Shown here piece after piece: positions 8,594-17,722 of a DNA stretch of 64,000 bases. Origin of the DNA: Caldilineaceae bacterium (GTDB lineage: Bacteria; Chloroflexota; Anaerolineae; Caldilineales; Caldilineaceae). The notes beneath the pieces are model-generated. The model saw only the letters and a program-made list of their open reading frames with translations. It was not told where the DNA came from and did not search any database. Both the position numbers and the translations under genes were made by a program. Within the stretch, counting starts at the first letter, position 1. Every line of letters begins with the position of its first letter. Location: positions 1 to 64,000 of the forward strand of contig JAHBVG010000028.1 in the NCBI GenBank assembly GCA_019637695.1, given 5' to 3'.

Positions 8594-9604
8594 GTGCAAA
8601 AATTCATCTTACGATATCTCATTCCTCGCATCGGCCAATACTTCATGGTCATCTTCCTGGGCGTCACGCTGACGTTTATTATTCCCCGTCTCTCGCCCAA
8701 TGATCCGGTTGAGCAGCAGGTCAGCCAGATTATGATGAGCGGCTCCCAGGTCAGCCCAGACGCTATCCAGCATCTGCGCGAGGCGTTGACCGAGATGTAT
8801 GGGCTTTCGGGCAGCGCCTGGGAGCAATACCTGGCATTTTGGGGACGCCTCTTCCGCGGGGACCTGGGACCGTCGCTCTCGACCTTCCCCACCCCGGTGA
8901 CAAGGCTGATTGCGACCTCGCTGCCGTGGACGTTAGGGCTGTTGATGACGGCGGCGATCCTGTCGTGGATCATCGGCAATCTATTGGGCGGCCTCGCCGG
9001 CTATTACACCGATAGCGCCACCATGAAGGTGATCGATGTCCTCAGTCAGGCGGTGCGGCCCATCCCATACTATATTATGGCTCTGGTGCTGCTGATCTTC
9101 TTCGCCTATTATATCCCGATCTTCCCCTTCAGCGGCGCATACCCGCCGGGGACGCGTGTCGCCTTCAGCATTCCCTTCATGTTGACGGTGATCTGGCACT
9201 CGCTGCTGCCAGCCCTTAGCCTCATGGTGATCGGGATCGGCGGCTGGTTTATTGGGATGCGCGCCCTGGCCTCCAATATCATCTCGGAAGATTATGTAGT
9301 CTATGCCGAAAACGCCGGGCTGCCCGAACGTAAGATCGTCTTCGACTATGTGATCCGCAACGCCATGCTGCCCCAGATCACCGGGCTGGCGATGCAATTG
9401 GGTCTCATCTTTAACGGCGCGCTGATCATGGAGGTGGTCTTCGGCTATCCAGGCATGGGACGGCTGACCCTGCAAGCGGTGATGGCGAACGATTACACGC
9501 TGATCATGGGGATCACCATCTTCTCGATCATCGGCGTGGCGACCGCTGTGCTGATTCTCGATCTCATTTACCCGCTCTTCGATCCGCGGGTTCGTCATCA
9601 GTAA
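8594..9604 (+). CDS. ABC transporter permease, DppB/OppB-like
   Basis: 336-residue membrane subunit. GTG at 8594 is chosen because AAGGAGG lies 7-8 bases upstream; a longer reading from 8576 would bury that ribosome site inside the gene. The N-terminal transmembrane helix, a long extracytoplasmic loop and four or five further helices from about residue 110 are typical. The C-terminal EAA region reads [20 protein letters not shown] and the conserved GYPGMG follows. It pairs with the next permease. Confidence 0.92.
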   Translation: MQKFILRYLIPRIGQYFMVIFLGVTLTFIIPRLSPNDPVEQQVSQIMMSGSQVSPDAIQHLREALTEMYGLSGSAWEQYLAFWGRLFRGDLGPSLSTFPTPVTRLIATSLPWTLGLLMTAAILSWIIGNLLGGLAGYYTDSATMKVIDVLSQAVRPIPYYIMALVLLIFFAYYIPIFPFSGAYPPGTRVAFSIPFMLTVIWHSLLPALSLMVIGIGGWFIGMRALASNIISEDYVVYAENAGLPERKIVFDYVIRNAMLPQITGLAMQLGLIFNGALIMEVVFGYPGMGRLTLQAVMANDYTLIMGITIFSIIGVATAVLILDLIYPLFDPRVRHQ

Positions 9605-9615
9605 AAAGGTGAAGT

Positions 9616-10473
9616 ATGCTGACAACGCTGCGCGATTTACTCAAATACGATGGTCGCTTTCGGATTGCCTTCATCTTTCTGCTGGCCGTGTTGATCCTGG
9701 CGCTGCTTTCCTTCTTTTCACCCTACCGGCCCAACCGCACCTTTACCGTGCCCATTGATCGGCCCCCCTCTCTGGATCATCCGTTTGGCACCAATTCTCG
9801 CGGCCAGGATATCTTCTGGTGGATGGCCTTCGCCGTGCGCAATTCGTTGGCGCTTGGGCTGATCACAGCGGCGGTCTCGCGGGTGATCGCCGTCCTGGTT
9901 GGGCTGACGGCAGGCTACCGAGGCGGCTTTATCGACAGGGCTTTGATGTCGATCAACGATAGCTTTGTGGTGATGCCGGTGCTGCCGATCCTGATCCTGC
10001 TCAGTTTTCTCATCCGCGGACAGTTGAACCTGGTGACGCTAGGGGTGATCATGGGGCTCTTTGGCTGGCCGTGGGACGCGCGCCTGATCCGCGCCCAGGT
10101 GTTGAGCCTCAAAGAGCGTCCGTTTACACAGACGGCGGTCTATTCCGGCTCAACACCGTTTCGCATCACCTTGAACGAGCATTTGCCCTTTGTGCTGCCG
10201 ATTGTCTTCGCCACTACCATCAACAATCTGATCTGGGCCATCGGCATGGAAGTCACCCTCAGCGTCCTCGGCCTTTCGGACGTAACGCTGCCCACGATTG
10301 GCACGGCCATCTTCTGGGCCAATCAACATCAAGCGCTGGTGGCGGGGATCTGGTGGTGGCTGGCGGCGCCGGTGTTGGTGGCTGTGCTGCTCTTCCTGGG
10401 TCTTTATCTCTTCTTCTCCAGCGTCAACGAGTACATCGACCCGCGTACACGTCTGCGGTTGATGGGAGGGTAA
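9616..10473 (+). CDS. ABC transporter permease, DppC/OppC-like
   Basis: 285-residue second membrane subunit, 11 bp after the first. It has the DppC-type N-terminal helix (residues 15-38), the motif [17 protein letters not shown] typical of the family (HPLGTDxxGRD), and the permease domain from about 70 with the EAA-like stretch [19 protein letters not shown]. Length is normal. With its neighbours it completes a five-gene importer. Confidence 0.93.
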   Translation: MLTTLRDLLKYDGRFRIAFIFLLAVLILALLSFFSPYRPNRTFTVPIDRPPSLDHPFGTNSRGQDIFWWMAFAVRNSLALGLITAAVSRVIAVLVGLTAGYRGGFIDRALMSINDSFVVMPVLPILILLSFLIRGQLNLVTLGVIMGLFGWPWDARLIRAQVLSLKERPFTQTAVYSGSTPFRITLNEHLPFVLPIVFATTINNLIWAIGMEVTLSVLGLSDVTLPTIGTAIFWANQHQALVAGIWWWLAAPVLVAVLLFLGLYLFFSSVNEYIDPRTRLRLMGG

Positions 10474-10476
10474 ACC

Positions 10477-11469
10477 ATGCCCCTATTGGATGTACAAGAC
10501 CTGCGCGCCTATTATCGCACCGAAATGTACGGCATCTCGCGCACGGTGCGCGCCGTGGATGACGTCTCGTTTCAACTCCAGTCGAACGAAATTTACGGCG
10601 TAGCCGGTGAATCGAGCTGCGGCAAGACCACGCTGATCAAGGTGATCTCCGGCACGATCAAGCCGCCTTTGAAGGTGGAAGCCGGGCATGTCCGCTATCA
10701 CTTTAAGTCGGGCGAAGTGGACATGGCGACTGCCAGCCCCGCCGATATGCGCACCAATGTACGCTGGAAAGAGATCTCCTATATCATGCAGGGGTCGATG
10801 AGCGTACTGAACCCGGTGCGGCGAATCATCCGCACCTTTGAGGATATTGTGGGCACCCACCAGGGCATCCCCAACCGCCGCGCCTTTCTGGAACAGACGC
10901 GCGCCCATGTCAAAGTGCTGGGCCTGCCCCCCGATGTGCTGGATCTCTATCCCCACCAGCTTTCGGGCGGAATGCGTCAGCGTGTGGCGATTGCGCTGGC
11001 GACGGTCTTCCATCCCAGTCTGATCATCGCAGACGAACCCACGACGGCCCTGGATGTGGTGGTACAGCGCGGCGTGCTGCAAATGATCAAAGATATTCAG
11101 GCCGAAAGCGCCAATACAGTGCTGCTTGTCACCCATGATCTTGCCGTTCACGCCAACGTGGCCGACCGCGTGGCGATTATGTACGCCGGGCGTATCGTCG
11201 AGGAAGCTCCCACCGAGACTATCTTCAACGCGCCGCGCCATCCGTATACCCAACACCTCATCCACTCGCTGCCCATGATCGGGGACAGGTCGAGCAAGGC
11301 GAGTTTGGGCGGCGCCCCGCCCAATCTCGCCAATCCACCCACGGGCTGCCGCTTTCATCCCCGCTGCCCCCACGCTATGAACAGATGTCAGACCGAGGTC
11401 CCTGAGATGTTGACGCTGGGCGACCGTCACCGCGTCGCCTGCCATCTGGTCGAGGAGGCTGTCGTATGA
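10477..11469 (+). CDS. ABC transporter ATP-binding protein, DppD/OppD-like
   Basis: 330-residue ATPase, 3 bp after the permease. Walker A GESSCGKT is at residues 44-51, with SC where the family usually has GS; the catalytic G-K-T is intact. Signature [12 protein letters not shown] is near 163 and Walker [13 protein letters not shown] near 185. The C-terminal oligopeptide/dipeptide region keeps its cysteine cluster ([14 protein letters not shown]). Its stop overlaps the next start. Confidence 0.94.
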   Translation: MPLLDVQDLRAYYRTEMYGISRTVRAVDDVSFQLQSNEIYGVAGESSCGKTTLIKVISGTIKPPLKVEAGHVRYHFKSGEVDMATASPADMRTNVRWKEISYIMQGSMSVLNPVRRIIRTFEDIVGTHQGIPNRRAFLEQTRAHVKVLGLPPDVLDLYPHQLSGGMRQRVAIALATVFHPSLIIADEPTTALDVVVQRGVLQMIKDIQAESANTVLLVTHDLAVHANVADRVAIMYAGRIVEEAPTETIFNAPRHPYTQHLIHSLPMIGDRSSKASLGGAPPNLANPPTGCRFHPRCPHAMNRCQTEVPEMLTLGDRHRVACHLVEEAVV

Positions 11470-12449
11470 GCGCAGGAAGCAAATTACTCGACGTGCAAAA
11501 TGTCTCGGTGGAATTTCAGATCGGCAGCTTCCTCAGCAACACGCGCCTGATCGCTGTCAACAATGTCTCGTTTTCACTGGACAGCGACCGCCCGGAGATC
11601 TACACGCTGGCCGGTGAAAGCGGCAGCGGCAAAACTACCCTGGCCCGCCTTCTGCTCCATTCGCTTGACCCTACGCGCGGTCAGATCTTGTTTGAAGGGC
11701 GCAACCTGGCAGAGATCAAAAGCCGGCGCGACAACATGGAGTTTATGAAAAAGGTGCAGCCGGTCTTCCAAAACCCCTTCGAGACCTTCAGCCCTTTGCG
11801 CCGGGTCGAGGAATATCTTTTCGATACGGCTGCCAGTTTCCGTGGGGTGAAGAAGCGCCGCCAGGCCGCTGAGATCGTCGATGAAGCCCTGCGCCAGGTG
11901 GGGCTATCGCTGGAAGAAGTCCATCGCCGCTACCCCCACGAACTCTCCGGCGGGCAGATCCAGCGCGTCTCGGTAGCGCGGGCGTTGATCCCCCAACCGC
12001 GGCTGATCCTGGCCGATGAGCCTGTCTCGATGGTGGATGCATCGTTGCGCATGGCGATTGTCAACGTCTTCCGCAAGCTGCGCGATGAACAAAAGGTGAG
12101 CGTCCTCTACATCACCCATGACCTCGCCACGGCCTATTACATCAGCGACCGCATTAGCATTATGCAGCGGGGATATATTGTCGAATCCGGCCCGGTGGAA
12201 GCGGTTCTCGACCGCCCGCTGCATCCGTACACGCAATTGTTGAAGGAATCGGTTCCCAACCCGGCGCCCACGGATCGGCAGTCGTGGGCCAAACAGATCG
12301 ACCTGGGGACGCTGGAGGCCAAAGAGTATACACGGGTGGGCTGCAAGTTTGCCGGGCGCTGTCCGCACGTGATGGAGATCTGCCGCCAGTCCGATCCGCC
12401 GGATTTTCAGGCGGACGGCAGGGCTGTCAAGTGTTATCTTTATCAGTGA
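11466..12449 (+). CDS. ABC transporter ATP-binding protein, DppF/OppF-like
   Basis: 327-residue partner ATPase with a 4-bp overlap (ATGA) with the preceding gene. Walker A GESGSGKT is at residues 50-57, signature [12 protein letters not shown] near 160 and Walker [17 protein letters not shown] near 180. The C-terminal cysteine motif ([14 protein letters not shown]) is present. The two different ATPases complete the heterodimeric motor of the importer. Transcription could continue across the repeats to the arabinofuranosidase at 12684, but a family-1 MITE and a repeat tract intervene. Confidence 0.94.
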   Translation: MSAGSKLLDVQNVSVEFQIGSFLSNTRLIAVNNVSFSLDSDRPEIYTLAGESGSGKTTLARLLLHSLDPTRGQILFEGRNLAEIKSRRDNMEFMKKVQPVFQNPFETFSPLRRVEEYLFDTAASFRGVKKRRQAAEIVDEALRQVGLSLEEVHRRYPHELSGGQIQRVSVARALIPQPRLILADEPVSMVDASLRMAIVNVFRKLRDEQKVSVLYITHDLATAYYISDRISIMQRGYIVESGPVEAVLDRPLHPYTQLLKESVPNPAPTDRQSWAKQIDLGTLEAKEYTRVGCKFAGRCPHVMEICRQSDPPDFQADGRAVKCYLYQ

Positions 12450-12473
12450 GCGGGGAGTGGGCACTGGGGATCG

Positions 12474-12596
12474 AATGGGTTGATGATTCGTAAGGGTTTG
12501 GGTGGACGGCAGACGAGCAATGGCTTACGCAAACAATATTTGTGAGCCGTCCACCCAAACCCCTACCCAGACCGCCAACTCATTTTGAACACACCC
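12474..12596. mobile_element. MITE-like palindromic element, family 1, copy 2
   Basis: Almost identical to the copy at 5631-5765 from AATGGGTTGATGATTCGTAA to the right terminal repeat ending GAACACACCC. The first 8-10 bases of the left terminus are missing or diverged. The central loop differs slightly (AAACAATAT instead of AGATGATTT). Confidence 0.8.
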
Positions 12597-12672
12597 TAGA
12601 GATTAGGAAATTTCAGAAGCTATATTCGATCCCCAGTCCCCAGCCCCCAATCACCAATCACCAATCACCTAG
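12597..12672. repeat. Half copy of the composite heptamer repeat
   Basis: Starts with AGAGATTAGGAAATTTCAGA, the core shared with repeats at 36300, 43832 and 62666, and continues into CCCCAGT/CCCCCAAT-type heptamers just before the arabinofuranosidase. Only one arm is present, so no long hairpin forms. Confidence 0.65.
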
Positions 12673-12683
12673 ATGGGGAAGCC

Positions 12684-14168
12684 ATGAACGAAATTACCTT
12701 AGACGTGAAAATTGCCAAAACAAAGATCGACCGCAATATCTACGGCCATTTTGCCGAGCATTTGGGCCGCTGTATCTATGAAGGGATCTGGGTGGGCGAG
12801 GATTCTTCGATCCCCAACGTGCGCGGCATCCGCAAGGACGTGGTCTCCGCGCTGCGGCGGATCAAAGTGCCGGTGCTGCGCTGGCCGGGCGGCTGCTTTG
12901 CTGACGAGTACCATTGGATGGACGGCATTGGCCCACGCCAGGATCGTCCTTCTATGGTCAACACCCATTGGGGCGGCGTGGTGGAGAACAACCACTTCGG
13001 CACCCACGAATTTATGGATCTCTGTGAGCAACTAGATTGCGAACCCTACATCTGCGGCAACGTGGGCAGCGGCACTGTCAAAGAGATGTCACAGTGGGTC
13101 GAGTATGTTACCTTCGACGGCAAAAACCCCATGGCCGATCTGCGCGCGGCCAACGGTCACAGCGACCCCTGGCGGCTGAAATATTTCGGCGTGGGCAACG
13201 AGAACTGGGGTTGCGGTGGCCGCATGACGCCCGAATATTATTCGGATCTCTACCGCCAATATGGCCTCTACGCCCGCAACTATGGCGAAAACAAACTCTA
13301 CCGCATCGCCTGCGGCGCCCGCAACGACGACTACCATTGGACGGAAGTCCTGATGGCGAAGGCAGCGAATTATATGGATGGGCTGGCGCTGCACTATTAC
13401 ACGTCGGTCAAACGGTTGCCCGATGGCTCGCGCGAAGGCTCCGCCACCCAATTCGATGAAGCCGGCTGGATCGAGATCATCTCCAAGGGTCTCTTCATGG
13501 ATGAACTCGTGCGCAAGCACGGCACGATCATGGACAAATATGATCCAGAGAAGAAGGTCGCCATGATCGTCGACGAATGGGGAACCTGGTACGCAGTGGA
13601 GCCGGGCACCCATCCCCGCTTCCTCTACCAGCAGAACACCATGCGCGACGCCATTGTGGCAGCGACGACCTTCGATATTTTCAACAAACACTGCGACCGC
13701 GTGCGCATGGCAAACATCGCCCAGACAGTCAACGTGCTGCAAGCAATGGTTCTCACCCAGGGCGAGAAGATGCTGCTCACGCCCAGCTTCCATGTCTTCG
13801 AGATGTACGCCGTCCACCAGGACGCCACGATGGTCCCCGTGGATGTGCAGAGCGAACGCTATGAACACGCCGGCTACAACGTGCCTGCTATCTCCGCCTC
13901 GGCTTCGGTGGATGCCGACGGCAAACTGAACATCACCCTGAGCAATGCCAATCCGCACAAAGATGTCACTGTTTCGCTCTTTGTGCGCGGATTCAAGGGC
14001 AGCCAGGTGAGCGGGCGCGTCCTCCACGCCGAGGCCATGAACGCGCATAACACCTTCGAGAACCCCAATGTCGTGGAGCCGAAAACCTTCAACGGCGCTC
14101 AACTCAACGGTGAAGGGATCGAGATCGCCATGCCGAAGATGTCTGTGGCGGCGCTCGCGGTGAGTTAG
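12684..14168 (+). CDS. abfA: Alpha-L-arabinofuranosidase, GH51
   Basis: 494-residue intracellular retaining arabinofuranosidase; no signal peptide. The (beta/alpha)8 domain carries the acid/base E173 in GNENWG and the nucleophile E298 in VDEWGTWY, both in their family contexts, plus [14 protein letters not shown] near residue 72. The C-terminal 110 residues form the usual beta-sandwich. Length is typical of AbfA. It would release arabinose from short arabinan or arabinoxylan oligosaccharides brought in by the upstream importer, with the LacI regulator as the likely controller. GGGGAAG precedes the ATG. Confidence 0.95.
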   Translation: MNEITLDVKIAKTKIDRNIYGHFAEHLGRCIYEGIWVGEDSSIPNVRGIRKDVVSALRRIKVPVLRWPGGCFADEYHWMDGIGPRQDRPSMVNTHWGGVVENNHFGTHEFMDLCEQLDCEPYICGNVGSGTVKEMSQWVEYVTFDGKNPMADLRAANGHSDPWRLKYFGVGNENWGCGGRMTPEYYSDLYRQYGLYARNYGENKLYRIACGARNDDYHWTEVLMAKAANYMDGLALHYYTSVKRLPDGSREGSATQFDEAGWIEIISKGLFMDELVRKHGTIMDKYDPEKKVAMIVDEWGTWYAVEPGTHPRFLYQQNTMRDAIVAATTFDIFNKHCDRVRMANIAQTVNVLQAMVLTQGEKMLLTPSFHVFEMYAVHQDATMVPVDVQSERYEHAGYNVPAISASASVDADGKLNITLSNANPHKDVTVSLFVRGFKGSQVSGRVLHAEAMNAHNTFENPNVVEPKTFNGAQLNGEGIEIAMPKMSVAALAVS

Positions 14169-14213
14169 GCGACCGCAGACAATCGTAGGTGCGATTAAAT
14201 ATCGCACAACTTC

Positions 14214-14263
14214 TCCCTACGCAAAGGACCACCGGCCATGGCCGGTGGTCCTTTGCGTAGGGA
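14214..14263. terminator. Perfect 50-bp palindrome after the arabinofuranosidase gene
   Basis: Two perfectly complementary 25-nt halves centred on GGCCATGGCC. There is no T-run, so it is either a U-less terminator or another transcript-end structure. A smaller hairpin GTGCGAT...ATCGCAC (14189-14207) precedes it. Confidence 0.55.
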
Positions 14264-14292
14264 AGCCCTTTCCCTGTACAGCGATTTGTCAA

Positions 14293-14321
14293 TTGACATC
14301 CTCTCTTTTCTCCTCTACGCT
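14293..14321 (+). promoter_or_regulatory. Promoter candidate for the LuxR regulator
   Basis: Consensus TTGACA (14293-14298), a 17-base pyrimidine-rich spacer and a weak TACGCT (14316-14321), 55 bp before the gene. The ribosome site AGGAGGT lies nearer the ATG. Confidence 0.45.
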
Positions 14322-14375
14322 GATAGCGATCCTTGCAAATCAGCTTAAGTAGACTGAATTCAGGAGGTCTATTCG

Positions 14376-17138
14376 ATGATCATTCCGTTAGTGCAGACGA
14401 AGTTTCATGTCCCTCGTTTGAACCAGAGTGGGCAGCTACGTCTTGTACCGCGAACTCGCTTGTGGGAGAAGTTGAACACAGGGCAGCCGGGCCAGTTGAC
14501 CCTCATCTCGGCGCCGGCGGGCTTCGGCAAAACGACATTGATTGCAGAATGGATCTCTGTTATGGGCGAGCGGGGACCCTTGTCTCGTCAGCGCGCCGCC
14601 TGGCTCATGCTGGACGAAGGGGATAACGATCCTGTCCGCTTCTTTGCTTATTTGATTGCAGCGCTTCAATGCGTCGCCCCTACGATCGGCCAGAATCTTG
14701 CATCCAGCATCCATGCCCCCGGGTTGCTCCCACCCGAAGCCATCACAGCCCAGTTGATCAACGAGATAGGCCAGCATAGCGAGAAGTTGATCCTGGTGTT
14801 GGATGATTATCACACCATCAATTCGACGGTCATCCACACCAATCTGCGTTATTTGCTCGAACATTTGCCGCCCCAATTACAGTTGATCTTGATTACGAGG
14901 AGCGATCCGCCTGTTCCGCTGGCGCGCCTGCGTGCGCAGGGGAGCATTGTTGAGATCCGGGCTGCCGATCTCTCCTTCAATGCTGAAGAGACAGGGATCT
15001 TCCTCAATGAAATTATGCAGCTCAACCTTGCGGTCGATGATGTGGTCATCTTGATGCAGCGGACCGAAGGCTGGGCTGTGGGGCTACAATTGGCCGCGCT
15101 CTACTTGAACAGCGGTGTGGATGCGCAGCGCTTTATCCCAGGATTTTCGGGCGGTCATGCCTACATTATCGATTATCTGGTGGAAGAAGTGCTGGCGCGC
15201 CAGCCCGAAGAGGTAAAACAATTCCTGCTCTACACCTCAATTCTGGATAGGATCTGTGCTTCGTTGGCCGATGCGATCTGTAGCCGTCGCGATTCGCAAC
15301 GTCTGTTGGAGGCCTTAGAGCGAGCCAATCTCTTTTTGATCCCGCTTGACCAGGAACGCAAGTGGTACCGGTATCATCATCTCTTCGCTGAAATGTTGCG
15401 GCGCATGTTGGAATTGAGCGAACCGCAGCAGGTCCCTGTGCTACACGAATGGGCGGCCATCTGGTTCGAACAGAACGAATATCCGGATGAAGCCCTCCGC
15501 CATGCGTTTGCCTCGACCCAAATCGACCACGCCGCCAGCCTGCTGGAGATCTATGCTGAACGTTTGATCGCACGCGGTGAGTTCACCTCGTTGACAGAGT
15601 GGCTCAACAAACTGCCCGCTGAAACCATGCGCCAATCCCCACGGCTGACCCTGGCTCAGGCTGAGTGTTTCCTTTTTCACCACCAACTTGATAAGGGCGA
15701 AGCCTCTCTCGCAGCGGTTGAAGAGCAGGTGTCAACACTGCCGCCCGATCCAGCGCATGTGCGACTTTTGGGGAAGGTCGCTGTGCTGCGTTCGGATATT
15801 GCTGTCAATCGCGGGGATCTGGACGGAACCATCGCGCTGACAGAGCGGGCGTTGGCGATCCTCCCCGTAGATGAGGAGCGACTGCGGGCGCGGGCGCTTT
15901 TGCTACAAGGCGTTGGCTATTTCTGGCTCGACGAGTACACCCAGGCCTGCCGTGCCTATGCCGAATCCGCCCGGTGGGGAATGCAAGCAGGCGATCTGCT
16001 CGATACCATCTATGCCATCTGTAACCTTGCCCAGGTTTTATATATCCAGGGGCAGATCCAACAAGCTGTGGTCACCATTCAACGTGCTTTTGCTTTCGCC
16101 GCCGATCATCATGCGGATCGCTCGATTGTTCTGGCAAGTTCTTTGGTCATGTATGGGGAACTGCTCTACGCACGGAACCAAATGGACGAGGCAGGCCAAC
16201 AGATCGATGAGGCCATCCGCCGGGCGCAGTTAGCGAAAAACCCGCGCACGCTGCTGCGGTCATATACGGTTCGACTCTCCTGGCTGTATGCCCAGGGCGG
16301 AATCGCAGAGGTAGAAGCGACGGGAACGCTTGTTGAGAGGTTGGCGCAGGACTATTCACTCCCACCTACCATGCTGGACAATTTCGCCATTGAGCAGATG
16401 CGAATCTGGCTGCGCGAGAAGAGATTCGGGTGGGTTGCTGATTGGCTCAGGCAGAAGGAGATCCATGAGGATAACGCGATCCCCGCCGGGCAGGTGCGGC
16501 TCTATGGCCTGCTGGCGGAACTCCACTTCGCCCGCCAGGAATATCCGGCTGCGCTGCGCGTGATCGACGCGGTGGTGGCTGCACAAGAAAAGTATGGACC
16601 CACGCTCAATCTGCTCCTCTTTCAGGCTGTGAAAAGTTTGATCCTGGCGGCAACCGGAAATGCCGACGCCAGCATCGATCTCCTGCGCAGGGTGTTGGTC
16701 AAATCCGAATCCGAAGGGATAATCCGTCCATTGGTGGATCTTGGCGATCCGATGCGCCATCTCCTTCTGACCTATGGCGCGGCTCTTGGCAGTCACCCCG
16801 ATACTCTGGTATCTGCTTTTTACATTGACAAGCTTCTGGCTGCATTTCCCCCATCCGCTCTGACTGTGGGCGAACCCAAAGAGAGCGGTCCTGTAGAATG
16901 CTCTGTTCACGCGCCCACGGACACGCTGATCGAACCCCTCTCTGCGCGTGAATTAGAGGTGCTGTATTGGGTGCAACAAGGACTTTCCGATAGCCAGATC
17001 GCCAGCCAGTTGATCCTGGCGGTTGGCACCGTCAAACGCCACCTCAACAACATCTATGGAAAGTTGGGGGTGCGCAGCCGCACCCAGGCCCTTGCCCGCG
17101 CCCGCGCCCTCAACCTGCTGACAACGGACGGCACATGA
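14376..17138 (+). CDS. MalT-like LuxR-family ATPase regulator
   Basis: 920-residue signal-transduction ATPase with a DNA-binding tail (LAL/STAND type). Walker A APAGFGKTT is at residues 46-54 and Walker B LILVLDDYH near 135. The winged-helix part follows, and the region of about 380-820 is a TPR-like helical sensor. The LuxR helix-turn-helix is at about 855-915 (LSARELEVLYWVQQGL...VKRHLNNIYGKL). Such proteins bind an inducer on the helical repeats, then ATP, and activate promoters. The inducer is unknown; in MalT it is maltotriose. The 75-residue gene just downstream is a likely functional partner. Confidence 0.93.
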   Translation: MIIPLVQTKFHVPRLNQSGQLRLVPRTRLWEKLNTGQPGQLTLISAPAGFGKTTLIAEWISVMGERGPLSRQRAAWLMLDEGDNDPVRFFAYLIAALQCVAPTIGQNLASSIHAPGLLPPEAITAQLINEIGQHSEKLILVLDDYHTINSTVIHTNLRYLLEHLPPQLQLILITRSDPPVPLARLRAQGSIVEIRAADLSFNAEETGIFLNEIMQLNLAVDDVVILMQRTEGWAVGLQLAALYLNSGVDAQRFIPGFSGGHAYIIDYLVEEVLARQPEEVKQFLLYTSILDRICASLADAICSRRDSQRLLEALERANLFLIPLDQERKWYRYHHLFAEMLRRMLELSEPQQVPVLHEWAAIWFEQNEYPDEALRHAFASTQIDHAASLLEIYAERLIARGEFTSLTEWLNKLPAETMRQSPRLTLAQAECFLFHHQLDKGEASLAAVEEQVSTLPPDPAHVRLLGKVAVLRSDIAVNRGDLDGTIALTERALAILPVDEERLRARALLLQGVGYFWLDEYTQACRAYAESARWGMQAGDLLDTIYAICNLAQVLYIQGQIQQAVVTIQRAFAFAADHHADRSIVLASSLVMYGELLYARNQMDEAGQQIDEAIRRAQLAKNPRTLLRSYTVRLSWLYAQGGIAEVEATGTLVERLAQDYSLPPTMLDNFAIEQMRIWLREKRFGWVADWLRQKEIHEDNAIPAGQVRLYGLLAELHFARQEYPAALRVIDAVVAAQEKYGPTLNLLLFQAVKSLILAATGNADASIDLLRRVLVKSESEGIIRPLVDLGDPMRHLLLTYGAALGSHPDTLVSAFYIDKLLAAFPPSALTVGEPKESGPVECSVHAPTDTLIEPLSARELEVLYWVQQGLSDSQIASQLILAVGTVKRHLNNIYGKLGVRSRTQALARARALNLLTTDGT

Positions 17139-17151
17139 ACAATGCTTTGAA

Positions 17152-17272
17152 CGCAGATTGACGCAGATGCACGCAGATTTTTCTATCGTGGTGGATGGTG
17201 GTTGGTGGATTGGTTTCCAGTCCCCAGTCACCGATCCCTAATCCCCATTCCCTAATCTCCAATCCCCTAAAA
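17152..17272. repeat. Decamer and heptamer repeats after the LuxR gene
   Basis: ACGCAGAT occurs three times at 10-bp intervals (17152-17181). From about 17217 there is a tract of degenerate CCCCAGT/CCCTAAT/CCCCATT heptamers to about 17272. No hairpin or coding potential is evident. Confidence 0.65.
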
Positions 17273-17394
17273 ATCAACCAGTTTAGCCGCGCCGATGTGT
17301 CTTTTGATACATGCGGCTTTGTCCGGTTGACGCGTACCCTTACTGCAAGCCATTCAACGATTTCGGTTCTTCTCAAAAAAGTCTTGGAGGAAAC

Positions 17395-17622
17395 ATGCCA
17401 AACACCTTGAACTACGAGTTTCGCTTGCGCGGGGAATTACCATCGTATTGGTCGGATTGGTTCGACGGCTTGACCATCCATCATGTTGTCGATGGCGAAA
17501 CCCTTCTGTCGGGTCACGTGTCCGATCAGGCTGCGTTACACGGCATCCTAAACAAGATCCGCGACCTGGGCCTGATCCTGCTCTCCGTAGAACCCATTGA
17601 AGAGGAACCGCCGATGCCATGA
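17395..17622 (+). CDS. Small conserved-looking protein beside the LuxR regulator
   Basis: 75 residues, cytoplasmic, no cysteine or signal. The ATG at 17395 is chosen for the GGAGG 4 bases upstream; a longer reading from 17311 lacks support. It begins MPNTLNYEFRLRGELPSYW, then SDWFDGLTIHHVVDGETLLSG, and ends in a helix (ALHGILNKIRDLGLILLSVE). The pattern suggests a compact alpha/beta fold. From memory, small proteins of this kind occur next to MalT-like regulators in Chloroflexi; no function is known to me. Confidence 0.75.
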   Translation: MPNTLNYEFRLRGELPSYWSDWFDGLTIHHVVDGETLLSGHVSDQAALHGILNKIRDLGLILLSVEPIEEEPPMP

Positions 17623-17639
17623 AAAACCAATGGAGAGAT

Positions 17640-17700
17640 AGCAGGTGGCAAGTCGCAGGTTTGCAAGTGACAACCGTCTACGCACTACGCACTACGTGGT
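17640..17700. repeat. Heptamer repeats GGCAAGT / ACGCACT
   Basis: Two 7-bp-period tracts side by side: GGTGGCAAGTCGCAGGT-like units, then CTACGCACTACGCACTACG. Both kinds recur at 60893-60948. Confidence 0.6.
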
Positions 17701-17722
17701 GACTGCACACAAGGAGAAATAA

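Noticed and set aside
13089-14207. 372-codon open frame opposite the arabinofuranosidase
   Set aside because: Antisense shadow of a GH51 gene with intact catalytic residues; His-rich composition typical of reverse-strand frames.
14214-14263. Half of a mobile-element end
   Set aside because: No direct repeats flank it and no second copy was noticed in the window.
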